Assembly: GCA_013286985.1 (NCBI GenBank)
Contig: JABDEQ010000038.1
Span: forward strand, 1-23,764
Source of the DNA: Bacteroidota bacterium
GTDB taxonomy: Bacteria > Bacteroidota > Bacteroidia > Sphingobacteriales > Sphingobacteriaceae
Reading direction: 5' to 3'
DNA: 23,764 nt
Shown: piece by piece, positions 6,941-15,268 of the stretch
Layout: the number at the start of each line of letters is the position of its first letter
Position numbering within the stretch: position 1 is the stretch's first letter
Position numbers and translations under genes: made by a program
The notes under the pieces: model-generated
What the model was told of the DNA's origin: nothing
Database searches by the model: none
What the model saw: only the letters and a program-made list of their open reading frames with translations

Positions 6941-7560
6941 TGGTACTTTCTGATAAAGATATTTTGAGGCATTTACTAAAAAAAGAATTGGTCATAAGCC
7001 CAATAACAAACGGTTTACAGCAAATTGGTAGTTCTTCTTTAGACATTCGATTGGGGGCAAATTTTAAATACCTAAAAGTTGTAAATCAAACACATTTTGA
7101 TATATCTGATTTAAAAAAATTAAAAACCCAGATAGAAGAATATTCTGAAGACATAATTTTAGCACCATCCGAGCCATTTATTTTACATCCAAAAGATTTC
7201 GTTTTGGGTTCAACATTGGAATACCTTAAACTTCCTGAATTTCTCACCGCGAGATTAGAAGGAAGAAGTACCTGGGGGCGAGTAGGTTTGCAAGTTCACT
7301 CTACAGCTGGATTAATCGACCCAGGATTTGAAGGCAGTCTAACTTTTGAGCTGCATAATCTAGGTAAATTGCCGCTTCCACTATTTCCAGGCACTCGTAT
7401 TGGACAATTAGTTTTTTATAATATCGAAAACATTACAACTTTATATAAAGACAAGGAAGGTTCAAAATTCCATAGTCAACTTGGACCTAAAAATTCGTCT
7501 TTCTATAATGACTATGATTATAAAAATATAATTAAAAATAGACAAAATGACAAAAATTGA
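6940..7560 (+). CDS. dcd: dCTP deaminase (Dcd family)
   Basis: A 206-residue member of the trimeric dCTP deaminase/dUTPase superfamily. SLDIRLG (33-39) is the N-terminal signature. EGRSTWGRVGL (107-116) provides Ser110 and Arg114, and IDPGFEG followed by LTFEL provides Glu137. These match Ser111, Arg115 and Glu138 of the E. coli enzyme with an offset of one, which favours deamination of dCTP to dUTP over plain dUTPase activity. PGTRIGQLVF (150-159) and the C-terminal SKFHSQLGP tail, which usually closes over the nucleotide, are present. Housekeeping Dcd feeds thymidylate synthesis, but related dCTP deaminases in defence loci deplete dCTP during phage infection. The setting, coupled by TAATG to a metallopeptidase gene and overlapping a membrane-segment gene, fits the second role better (inference). 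Confidence 0.87.
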   Translation: MVLSDKDILRHLLKKELVISPITNGLQQIGSSSLDIRLGANFKYLKVVNQTHFDISDLKKLKTQIEEYSEDIILAPSEPFILHPKDFVLGSTLEYLKLPEFLTARLEGRSTWGRVGLQVHSTAGLIDPGFEGSLTFELHNLGKLPLPLFPGTRIGQLVFYNIENITTLYKDKEGSKFHSQLGPKNSSFYNDYDYKNIIKNRQNDKN

Positions 7561-7927
7561 GATTGACGATGATACAATCCAACTAATTCTCTCAGATCAG
7601 ACTAACGAGAGTTTTTGGTATTTCCAACTTGGTAAAATTGAAGCAAATCCAATCGCAAACGACGAGCATCAATTTATGAATTCTTTTTTTAATAATGGCC
7701 AGAGGGTTTGGGATGAAAACAAAGGAAAAATTCAAAGTCTCCTTTGTGATATGACTACAAATGAACCTAATGAATTTATCAAACAATTAACTGAAGGGAA
7801 TATCAAAGATCTGATTACGGGTATAATAACACTATTACATACTACGCTCAGTATAACTTTAACTTTGGCGGTTCCTTTAGTAGCATTGATACTTAAGAAA
7901 GGGATACACACATTATGTAAGGCTTGA
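7547..7927 (+). CDS. Small protein with C-terminal hydrophobic segment, last gene of island operon
   Basis: I do not recognise this 126-residue protein. It starts 14 bases inside the dCTP deaminase gene in another frame, so it is translated from the same message. Residues 1-85 are polar and acidic at the start (KIEIDDDT), with several aromatics (FWYF, FMNSFF, RVW). Residues about 88-116 form one long or two short hydrophobic helices ending in KKG, which suits a C-terminal membrane anchor with the N-terminal part in the cytoplasm. This could be a membrane-disrupting effector, a membrane tether for the enzymes, or an immunity partner. The sequence does not decide between them. The product ends at TGA 7925-7927, after which no gene follows for over 500 bases. 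Confidence 0.65.
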   Translation: MTKIEIDDDTIQLILSDQTNESFWYFQLGKIEANPIANDEHQFMNSFFNNGQRVWDENKGKIQSLLCDMTTNEPNEFIKQLTEGNIKDLITGIITLLHTTLSITLTLAVPLVALILKKGIHTLCKA

Positions 7928-8253
7928 TTTTTATGCAATCTTGTATGTGGAAACCCCGCTGTCCGAAGTTTTCAAACCTTGGATAACCATACTTGTAGTT
8001 TAAAACTACAATACCCCGCTGTTAATAGCATACAGGCACAGCTATAACATCAAACTTATGGCAATTATAAATTGTTGATTTTGTCCCAGCGGGGATCGTT
8101 TTTTTACCGAAAAAATCAAATTTTTAGCCCGCGCTGTCCCAAAGTGGCCCGGCAGGTGGGTTAACTTGTTGATTTACAGCGGCGGTTCGTCCCGGCTGTA
8201 TCGGGTGTTTCTTTCTGTGTTATGTATTTGCGGGACAACGCGAATGCATTTAA
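7928..8253. other. Gene-free structured tail of the island
   Basis: No open frame here looks coding. The stretch holds ACCCCGCTGT twice (7953 and 8013, exactly 60 bases apart), a matching inverted copy CAGCGGGG at 8087-8094 against CCCCGCTG at 8014-8021, and a 19-base odd palindrome, TTGTAGTTT-A-AAACTACAA, at 7993-8011. Related GC-rich words (CCCGCGCTGTCCC) recur near 8130. It sits between the last operon gene and a strong terminator, so it is probably transcribed as a long 3' tail or a separate small RNA (inference). Confidence 0.5.
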
Positions 8254-8298
8254 TACAAAACAACAAAACCCGCCATTAGCGGGTTTTGTTGTTTTGTA
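8254..8298. terminator. Strong bidirectional intrinsic terminator
   Basis: A perfect 20-base stem (8254-8273 with 8279-8298) encloses the five-base loop CATTA. The GC-rich top is ACCCGC/GCGGGT and the rest of the stem is A-rich on one side and T-rich on the other, so either strand ends in a U-rich run. It insulates the island operon from the PUL gene at 8450. Confidence 0.9.
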
Positions 8299-8449
8299 GT
8301 GCTATGAGCAATTAAGTCAGGTAAAAGTGTTTTATATCATTAATTTATTATTCATTATTTATTAATTACCTGAATATATATTTATTCCGGTATCCTGCTT
8401 TAATAAGGATGCGAAACCATAATTAAACATTTTTTAATAAAACAGATAA

Positions 8450-9883
8450 ATGAAATATTTGATTTCTGCCATTCTTTTTTTTACCGGACTAATGGTTCAC
8501 GCGCAAACCAACGGCAGTATAAAAGTAGCCTGTATAGGTGCCAGTATTACCTATGGCGCCCGGATTGAGAACAGGGAACAGAATTGTTACCCCGCCCAAC
8601 TGCAAAATATGCTTGGAAGCCATTACGAGGTAAAAAATTATGGTGTAAGCGGTACCACGTTATTACGTAAAGGCGATAATCCATACTGGCAAACTAAACA
8701 ATACAGTGATGCTTTAGCTGATAACCCGGCTATAGTAATTATTGACCTGGGCGGTAATGATGCCAAATTAGTTAACCGCATCCATCTGGATCAATATGAG
8801 CAGAATTATAAGGAATTTATCCATTCATTTACCCAACTGCCATCGCACCCGCGTGTTATTTTACTGTTGGCTATGGCTTGCTTTTTAAAAGATACAGCCG
8901 GTATTTGGGATCCGGTAATTGTGAACCAGATTAATCCGAAGATACAAAAGGTAGCTTATGATGAGCATGTGGAAGTTATTGACATGCATTCGCCATTTGT
9001 AAATAAAGAAGCCAATATGCCCGATAAGCTGCACCCTGATAAAATTGGCGCCGGCATTATGGCGCAAAACGTTTACAGGGTGATAGGACAACAGCGGGAT
9101 GAGCGTTTTGGTATATTCAAAAACCTTAAAATGCCATTAAAGCAAAGCTCATTTTATGGTTATGAATGTGCTGATTTTATTTTTAACGGAAGAAACTGTA
9201 AAATAGCGAAACCCAAATTTGCTGCCAAGGGTTATCCCTGGGTTTGGCGCGCTCGCTTTTGGGGCCATGAGCCACAAACGGATATTGCATTGTTACAGCA
9301 AGGTTTCCACATTGTTTATTGCGATGCCGCAGAACTGCTGGGTAATAGCGAGGCCATTGCCAACTGGGATAGCTATTATAAGTTATTACGCAAAGCAGGG
9401 CTCGCTAAAAAAGCAGTACTGGAGGGTATGAGCCGCGGTGGCGTTTATGCATTTAACTGGGCCGCTTCAAATCCCCAAAAGGTAGCCTGTGTATATGTGG
9501 ATAACCCCTTACTAAATATACCGTCGTGGGCAGCGCAGTTTATCAATAAACCTGATACGAAGGATGAAATGTTTCTGGCTTTTAAAAAGGATTATAACCT
9601 GACTACTGACAGCGATATAATGAATTTTAGAGGCAGCCCGGTTGATAAGATAAAGCAGATTGTAAAAGGCAAATACCCCATATTAATACTTTGTGCTGAT
9701 GCTGATGAGCAGGTAATTCCGCAGGAAAACACACTGCTGTTTGAACAAAAGATAAAAGCATTGAACGGTAATATTATCGTGATACACAAGCCTGGATTTA
9801 AGCATCATCCGCATAGCTTTCCTAATCCGGCCCCAATTGTTGATTTTATATTGAAATCAACCGGGTATGTTACCCAAAGTTAA
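8450..9883 (+). CDS. Secreted two-domain esterase: SGNH hydrolase fused to alpha/beta hydrolase
   Basis: A 477-residue protein with a cleavable signal peptide (residues 1-18, ending VHAQ). The first domain (about 24-215) is SGNH/GDSL-like. Block I is IGASIT with Ser32 in place of the usual GDS context, followed by the NYGVSG block, GGND with Asn103, and DKLHP with Asp192 and His195. The second domain (about 235-470) is an alpha/beta hydrolase: nucleophile Ser328 in GMSRGG, an acid in CADADEQV (Asp417 or Asp419), and a histidine in the 450-456 cluster. Both active sites look complete, so the protein probably removes two kinds of acyl group, or the same group from two positions, on the PUL glycan. 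It is the first gene of the plus-strand arm. The exact ester substrate is unknown. Confidence 0.87.
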   Translation: MKYLISAILFFTGLMVHAQTNGSIKVACIGASITYGARIENREQNCYPAQLQNMLGSHYEVKNYGVSGTTLLRKGDNPYWQTKQYSDALADNPAIVIIDLGGNDAKLVNRIHLDQYEQNYKEFIHSFTQLPSHPRVILLLAMACFLKDTAGIWDPVIVNQINPKIQKVAYDEHVEVIDMHSPFVNKEANMPDKLHPDKIGAGIMAQNVYRVIGQQRDERFGIFKNLKMPLKQSSFYGYECADFIFNGRNCKIAKPKFAAKGYPWVWRARFWGHEPQTDIALLQQGFHIVYCDAAELLGNSEAIANWDSYYKLLRKAGLAKKAVLEGMSRGGVYAFNWAASNPQKVACVYVDNPLLNIPSWAAQFINKPDTKDEMFLAFKKDYNLTTDSDIMNFRGSPVDKIKQIVKGKYPILILCADADEQVIPQENTLLFEQKIKALNGNIIVIHKPGFKHHPHSFPNPAPIVDFILKSTGYVTQS

Positions 9884-10095
9884 CAATTACCGAAGACCAT
9901 AGGTGATCTATGAGCTGTTTTACAGTTAATTGCCGGTTGAGGCCGGGAGTTTATCTATAAGGTATATAGTGTTAATGCTTTTTTAATCTTTTATTAAGTC
10001 ACACGGGTTTCTTTGTAGTACCAATTGTATAACCGGTTTGCCGCATTGCGTATGCCCAAGGCTTATTTTTTTCTTTGATTGATATGCAGATAAAT

Positions 10096-12264
10096 ATGAA
10101 TAAAGCGATATCCGGTATTATCCGGGTTCTGATAATACTTACTACAACGGTTTCCCTTGGTACAGCCCAATCATCCCGTAAGCTTAAAAGCCATTCTCCT
10201 GTTGATACTTTGTTGGATACCTATAATGTTTCGTGGAATACACCTGGGCCAGGTTCGGCTCAATCAATGCCATTGGGTAACGGGGATATCGGCGTTAATG
10301 TATGGGCTGAGAAAAACGGCGACCTTGTATTTTACATCAGCAAAACCGATGCCTGGGGCGGTGAACTGGATGCCATTAAAGATATATGGATGAAACAAGG
10401 TGGGGTGTTGATGAAATTAGGGGCTGTAAGGGTATCCGTTACGCCAAACCGACTAGCAGGCAATGCAGCTTTTAAGCAAATACTTAAACTCCGCGATGGT
10501 GAAATAACAGTTCAGGAGGGAACCGGCGCTAACAAAGTGGATTTTAGGGTTTGGGTTGACGCCAATAACCCGGTGATTAGGGTTGAAGTTAAAAGCACCC
10601 GCCAATCAACTGTCAGCGTAAAGCTTAATGACTGGCGCGCAGGATTAACAGACACTATTTTGAGCAACAGGAAAAATAACATTGCCTGGTACCACCACAA
10701 TTCGCCAACAACCGATCCTCACTTGGCTAACCTTACCTTCGGCGCTGTGATTACCGGTAGGGGATTAACTAATAAAGATGATACAACCCTGCAATCAACC
10801 AAAAAAGTTACCTCTCAGCTTATTTCTATTTATCCTTTAACAAGCGTTGCGGGCAGTGGGAGCAAATGGTTGTCTATACTAAAGCAGGATATGAACCGGC
10901 TTGAAAAGCTTAGTCTAAATCAAACGCGTTTAGCCCATCAGCAATGGTGGCAGCAATTTTGGGAGCGCAGCTGGGTATTTGTTAGTGGCAATGAAACGGC
11001 CGCTGGTGTTACACAAGGGTATATTTTACAGCGTTTTGTTACGGCCTGTGCGGGCAGGGGGGCGTACCCCATCAAATTCAATGGGTCTCTTTTTGTGGTG
11101 GATGACCCTGCCAAAAATGAGAATGCTGATTACCGTACATGGGGAGGGCAGTATTGGTTCCAAAATACCCGTGCCATGTATTGGCCAAGGTTAATGGCCG
11201 GCGATTTTGATATGATGCTGCCCTTATTCCGCATGTATGCCAACATACTCCCTGCCAATGAGACGCAGGTTAAGCAATACTACAACCATGGCGGCGCCTA
11301 TTTTGCCGAAACCTCTCCCTTTTGGGGCGGCTTAAATTTTATGGGGCCTAATGTTAAAGCAAATTACACCAACCATTACTTTACGCCCATATTGGAACTG
11401 AGCATGATGATGCTCGATTATTATGAATATACAGGCGATACCGCATTCGCAAAAAAAACGTTGCTGCCGGTAGCCACAGCAGGGTTACGGTTTTTTGATG
11501 AACATTTTAGCCGCGACAGTACCGGGAAATTGTTGCTCGACCCGGATAATTCTATTGAAATGTTTTGGAAGGTGCATAACCCTGCGCCGGATATTGGAGG
11601 CCTGCACGCTATACTCAGCCGTATGCTGAAATTGCCCGGCACACTGGTTGACGAAAATACACGCCATCACTGGCAGCAATTTTATAACGAACTGCCACCA
11701 CTGCCAACAGCGGACATTAAGGGTAAAACGATATTACTGCCCTATACCGGCCCGCAAACTGCACATTCATTCAATAGCGAAAACCCCGAATTATATGCCA
11801 TATATCCTTTCCGGTTGTTTGGTTTAGGCAAGCCTCAGCTGGATGTGGCCCTCAATACATTTAATACCCGTAAGCAGCGCGACAAAGGCTGCTGGGTGCA
11901 GGATCCTATTCAGGCCGCCATGCTTGGTGATGCAGGTACGGCTCAGGAATATGTTAGCTTTAACTTTGCCCGTAAGGATCCACGGCTCAAATTTCCTGCC
12001 TTTTGGGCAACAGGAAACGATTATAATCCTGATGAAGACAACGGTGGTAACGGTGAAAACGGCCTGCAGCAAATGCTCATGCAAACCGACGGCAAAAAAA
12101 TAATGCTGTTGCCCGCCTGGCCCACTGGCTGGGACGCGGCTTTTAAGCTCAACGCGCCATACAATACAACAGTTGAGGGTAGGGTTGCAAAGGGTAAGCT
12201 TGTTTATCTGAAGGTTTCACCCGCCACTCGTTTAGCCGATGTGGTGTATATCACCGGCAAATAA
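10096..12264 (+). CDS. DUF5703 / GH95-like glycoside hydrolase
   Basis: About 722 residues with a signal peptide (MNKAISGIIRV... ending GTAQ). ATG at 10096 is preferred because the A-rich GATAAAT lies just before it; ATG 10084 and TTG 10075 are in frame and possible. The N-terminal beta-sandwich opens with VSWNTPGPGS then MPLGNGDIGVNVW, the DUF5703/GH95 N-terminal signature (LGNG..G). The helical barrel that follows has WGGQYWFQNTRAMYWP, which parallels the WGG...N...YWP block of GH95, and ENPELYAIYPF, which parallels the HLYPLYP block. GH95 enzymes release alpha-L-fucose or alpha-L-galactose by inversion. DUF5703 relatives are mostly uncharacterised, so the sugar is open. It lies in the PUL plus-strand arm between the esterase and the regulator. 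Confidence 0.82.
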   Translation: MNKAISGIIRVLIILTTTVSLGTAQSSRKLKSHSPVDTLLDTYNVSWNTPGPGSAQSMPLGNGDIGVNVWAEKNGDLVFYISKTDAWGGELDAIKDIWMKQGGVLMKLGAVRVSVTPNRLAGNAAFKQILKLRDGEITVQEGTGANKVDFRVWVDANNPVIRVEVKSTRQSTVSVKLNDWRAGLTDTILSNRKNNIAWYHHNSPTTDPHLANLTFGAVITGRGLTNKDDTTLQSTKKVTSQLISIYPLTSVAGSGSKWLSILKQDMNRLEKLSLNQTRLAHQQWWQQFWERSWVFVSGNETAAGVTQGYILQRFVTACAGRGAYPIKFNGSLFVVDDPAKNENADYRTWGGQYWFQNTRAMYWPRLMAGDFDMMLPLFRMYANILPANETQVKQYYNHGGAYFAETSPFWGGLNFMGPNVKANYTNHYFTPILELSMMMLDYYEYTGDTAFAKKTLLPVATAGLRFFDEHFSRDSTGKLLLDPDNSIEMFWKVHNPAPDIGGLHAILSRMLKLPGTLVDENTRHHWQQFYNELPPLPTADIKGKTILLPYTGPQTAHSFNSENPELYAIYPFRLFGLGKPQLDVALNTFNTRKQRDKGCWVQDPIQAAMLGDAGTAQEYVSFNFARKDPRLKFPAFWATGNDYNPDEDNGGNGENGLQQMLMQTDGKKIMLLPAWPTGWDAAFKLNAPYNTTVEGRVAKGKLVYLKVSPATRLADVVYITGK

Positions 12265-12273
12265 CCTAAAGTG

Positions 12274-12289
12274 TTTACCATTCGGTAAA
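12274..12289. terminator. Weak hairpin after GH95-like gene
   Basis: TTTACC (12274-12279) and GGTAAA (12284-12289) form a perfect six-base stem with loop ATTC, ten bases after the stop of the glycosidase gene. The stem is short and only a mixed AT run follows, so termination would be inefficient at best. The 263 bases to the regulator gene are AT-rich and hold no gene; a promoter for the regulator is expected there but I see no clear consensus. Confidence 0.3.
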
Positions 12290-12552
12290 ATTAAGCTGCC
12301 GGTAGTTAATCGACTTAAATAATATGTTAATACGCATGGTAAATTAATGTTATTATTTGTTAAATTTATACCTATTCCCTTAGCTTAATTTTATCGAATT
12401 GTTGTTCATAATAATATTGCAATCTTTAAAATATAAACTGTTTTTATTGTAATTTAGCCAAGCCAAGCAAGCAAAAACCATATTTGCCGGCCTAAATTAT
12501 AAATATACACACAGGGATGCTTAAGTTGTAATGCTTTTGTGTACTAATTAAC

Positions 12553-15105
12553 ATGAGATTTTTTTTATCGGGTTTAGTCGCGGTTATTTTATCAAATATT
12601 CTATTCATATTGCCAGGCAATGCGCAATCTTATGGACTAGGATTTTACAGCCACGAAGTAGTACAGGATAAACGTACAACGCTTGATCTGGACCTGAATA
12701 ATGTAGCGCCCAAGGACAGCCTTGAAGTATCATTCGATCTGTCGTTCATCCCCAATCATGAAGTTTATTTCGGATACCTGTTAAGGCTCATTGGCGATGA
12801 TACGCAAAATATTGACCTGGTATATGATAACCAGGCCAACATCCGCCATTTTAAGATCATAATAGGCGAGCGGTTGTCGAAGATCGCATTTAATATTGAT
12901 GATAAACTACTGTTTAATCATTGGAACAATCTACGCCTGCTTATCGACTATAAACATGATAAGATCACCGTATATTCCGGTGGCGAATCATTCAGCGAGT
13001 CGGGTGTTCATTTAAAACAAATTACCAATTATAAGCTGCTTTTTGGCGCTAATGCCTACCGTCAGTTTCAAACTACAGATGTGCCGCCCCTAAAGCTAAG
13101 AGATGTAAAGGTGTTGCAAAATGGTAAACTGCTATCAAACTGGCCGCTTAATGAGGGGCAGGACAACATAGCGCATGAAACCGTTAATCAAAATAACGGA
13201 ACGGTAACTAACCCGTTGTGGATCAAATCGCTTCACCGTAATTGGCAGATGGAAAAGGAATTTACCGCGCCCGGCGATGCCAGCATTACCTTTGATGCCG
13301 CTAACGGAAAGGTTTATATCATCACCGCCGATTCACTGATAACTTATGCTGTAAATAAAAATCCGCAGCTAAGTAGTATTGCCTACAATTCGGGCAGGCA
13401 AATGCTGGTGCCCGGCGATCAGGCATTGTACAATCATGATAAACTGTATTATTTGTATATCGATCAAATGGCTATCGGCACCTATGATTTGCAAAGCGGG
13501 AGATGGAACAAGGGCTTTAAAAATTTAGCCACTAATAACGGCCACCTGAATAAGTTTTTCAATAATAAGGATAGTTCAATATATACCATTGGCGGCTATG
13601 GGCAGTTAATTTATAAAGATAGTGTAAGGCGCTATAGCGTTGCTACCAATAGCTGGCAGCAAGTAAAGGTTAAGGGTGATACATTTACCCCCAGATACCT
13701 GGCCGGCCTTGGCACAAACGCAAACGGCGATACCGCATATGTAATTGGCGGCTACGGAAGTGCATCGGGCCAGCAGATAGTTAATCCGCACAATGTTTAT
13801 GATATGATGCGGTTTTCGGTTAAAGATAAGGCCTTTAAAAAGCTGTTTACCATTGATGTAAAGGGCGAGGATTTTGTGTTTGCCAACTCGCTGGTTATTA
13901 ATGAAAAAGACAGGTCGTACTACGGGCTGGTATACCCGCAGCATAAATTTAATTCGAGCCTGCAAATGATCCGGGGTTCATTGGATAAACCCAAGTATAA
14001 TTTTGTTGGCGATAGCATTCCTTACCTGTTTCACGATATCTATTCTTATGCGGATATGTGCTATTTTCCGGCAAGCGGTCAGTTTTTAGCAGTTACGTTA
14101 TTCAAGGAGAAAGATCAAACAAGGATCAAGATCTATTCGCTGTTAAGTCCACCCGAACCTTTAACCGATCATGATACGGCAATTGCCCATAGTAACTATT
14201 TATTATGGATAGCCATAACTCTTATACTGGTTATAATTGCCGCCGGGCTTCTGTATTTTCGTAAAAATGCGGCTATAAGTAAACCACTTATACCAAAGCC
14301 GTTAGCAGAATCTCCGGAAGTGGTTGCTTATCACCCCGAACAGGAAATTATACTGGCCGAAGAAGATAGTACAAAGAACATCAATAAAAACGCCATTTTT
14401 TTATTCGGCGATTTGCAGCTTTTTACACCCGATGGTAACGAGATAACCAAATATTTTACCCCCTTGCTTAAAGAGCTGTTCCTGGTTATTTTGTTATATT
14501 CAGTAAAGCTCGACAGGGGAGTTAGTTCCGAAAAGCTAAATGAGATACTCTGGTTTGATAAATCAGAAAAGAGCGCCCGTAACAACCGTTCGGTAAATAT
14601 TGCCAAGCTTAAATCGCTGCTCGATAAAATGGGCAGTTGCCATTTATCAAAGGATACGGGGTACTGGAAGATAGAGATAGATTACAATAAAATATTTGTT
14701 GATTATCACAAATACCTCAATATCGTATCCAATAAAAATAAGTTGGATAAGCAAAAGATAATTCAACTTACGCAAATTACGCAGCGGGGCAACTTTTTAT
14801 CCAATATTGAATATGAATGGCTGGATGCTTTTAAGTCGGAAGTATCTAACGAGATCACCGATTCTTACATATACTTTGCAGGCAGCATTAAAATTGCCGA
14901 TGACCCTGAGTTTTTGATCAAGCTATCCAACGATATTTTCTATTTCGACCCGGTAAACGAGGATGCGATGATTTTAAAATGCAAGGCATTATCACTCATT
15001 GGCAAGCACTCGCTGGCAAAAAACACCTTCGAAAACTTTAATAAGGAGTACCGCGCTATTTACGGTGAGGCCTTCACCCGCGATTTTCATTCAATTCTTG
15101 AATAA
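12553..15105 (+). CDS. Membrane-anchored SARP-like transcription regulator with Kelch-type sensor
   Basis: An 850-residue one-protein signalling device. It has a signal peptide (1-25, ending GNAQ). A beta-sandwich resembling a laminin-G/concanavalin fold covers about 40-215. A Kelch-like propeller covers about 240-530, with IGGYG at 346-350 and VIGGYG at 397-402. A single membrane helix lies at 549-569, followed by a basic stop (FRKN). The cytoplasmic part starts with a winged-helix domain (about 615-710; LFGDLQLFTPDG, then LLKELFLVILLYS, LNEILW, NNRSVNIAKLKSLL) typical of SARP/OmpR-like activators. A helical BTAD-like region then runs to the end. It most likely senses a glycan or surface signal outside and activates PUL genes directly, replacing the SusR or hybrid two-component sensors usual in Bacteroidota. 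It sits in the middle of the PUL. Which promoters it binds is unknown. Confidence 0.82.
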   Translation: MRFFLSGLVAVILSNILFILPGNAQSYGLGFYSHEVVQDKRTTLDLDLNNVAPKDSLEVSFDLSFIPNHEVYFGYLLRLIGDDTQNIDLVYDNQANIRHFKIIIGERLSKIAFNIDDKLLFNHWNNLRLLIDYKHDKITVYSGGESFSESGVHLKQITNYKLLFGANAYRQFQTTDVPPLKLRDVKVLQNGKLLSNWPLNEGQDNIAHETVNQNNGTVTNPLWIKSLHRNWQMEKEFTAPGDASITFDAANGKVYIITADSLITYAVNKNPQLSSIAYNSGRQMLVPGDQALYNHDKLYYLYIDQMAIGTYDLQSGRWNKGFKNLATNNGHLNKFFNNKDSSIYTIGGYGQLIYKDSVRRYSVATNSWQQVKVKGDTFTPRYLAGLGTNANGDTAYVIGGYGSASGQQIVNPHNVYDMMRFSVKDKAFKKLFTIDVKGEDFVFANSLVINEKDRSYYGLVYPQHKFNSSLQMIRGSLDKPKYNFVGDSIPYLFHDIYSYADMCYFPASGQFLAVTLFKEKDQTRIKIYSLLSPPEPLTDHDTAIAHSNYLLWIAITLILVIIAAGLLYFRKNAAISKPLIPKPLAESPEVVAYHPEQEIILAEEDSTKNINKNAIFLFGDLQLFTPDGNEITKYFTPLLKELFLVILLYSVKLDRGVSSEKLNEILWFDKSEKSARNNRSVNIAKLKSLLDKMGSCHLSKDTGYWKIEIDYNKIFVDYHKYLNIVSNKNKLDKQKIIQLTQITQRGNFLSNIEYEWLDAFKSEVSNEITDSYIYFAGSIKIADDPEFLIKLSNDIFYFDPVNEDAMILKCKALSLIGKHSLAKNTFENFNKEYRAIYGEAFTRDFHSILE

Positions 15106-15268
15106 ATCTGTTACAAATCTATTTACAGGTTTAATTAATCAATTTTTAATAATTAATTAAGTGCAGCGGGCAAATTTGGGCTTATAACCCATTTTATAAT
15201 CCTGTGCCTGTAAATTAATTGTGGCTATCTGAATTATAAAATCTTAAACTTTAAAAATTGAGGATTTA

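Noticed and set aside
7953..8022. ACCCCGCTGT repeated with 60-base spacing as a CRISPR array
   Set aside because: There are only two exact copies of 10 bases, no longer conserved repeat, and no cas genes.
3371..8449. Integrase, transposase or tRNA attachment site bounding the AT-rich island
   Set aside because: I looked for recombinase genes, tRNA-like ends and matching direct repeats at both edges and found none; mobility is inferred only from composition and content.
8450..9883. Loss of the SGNH site because Block I reads GAS instead of GDS
   Set aside because: The nucleophilic serine is kept at the right place and the Asn, Asp and His blocks are present, so inactivation is not supported.
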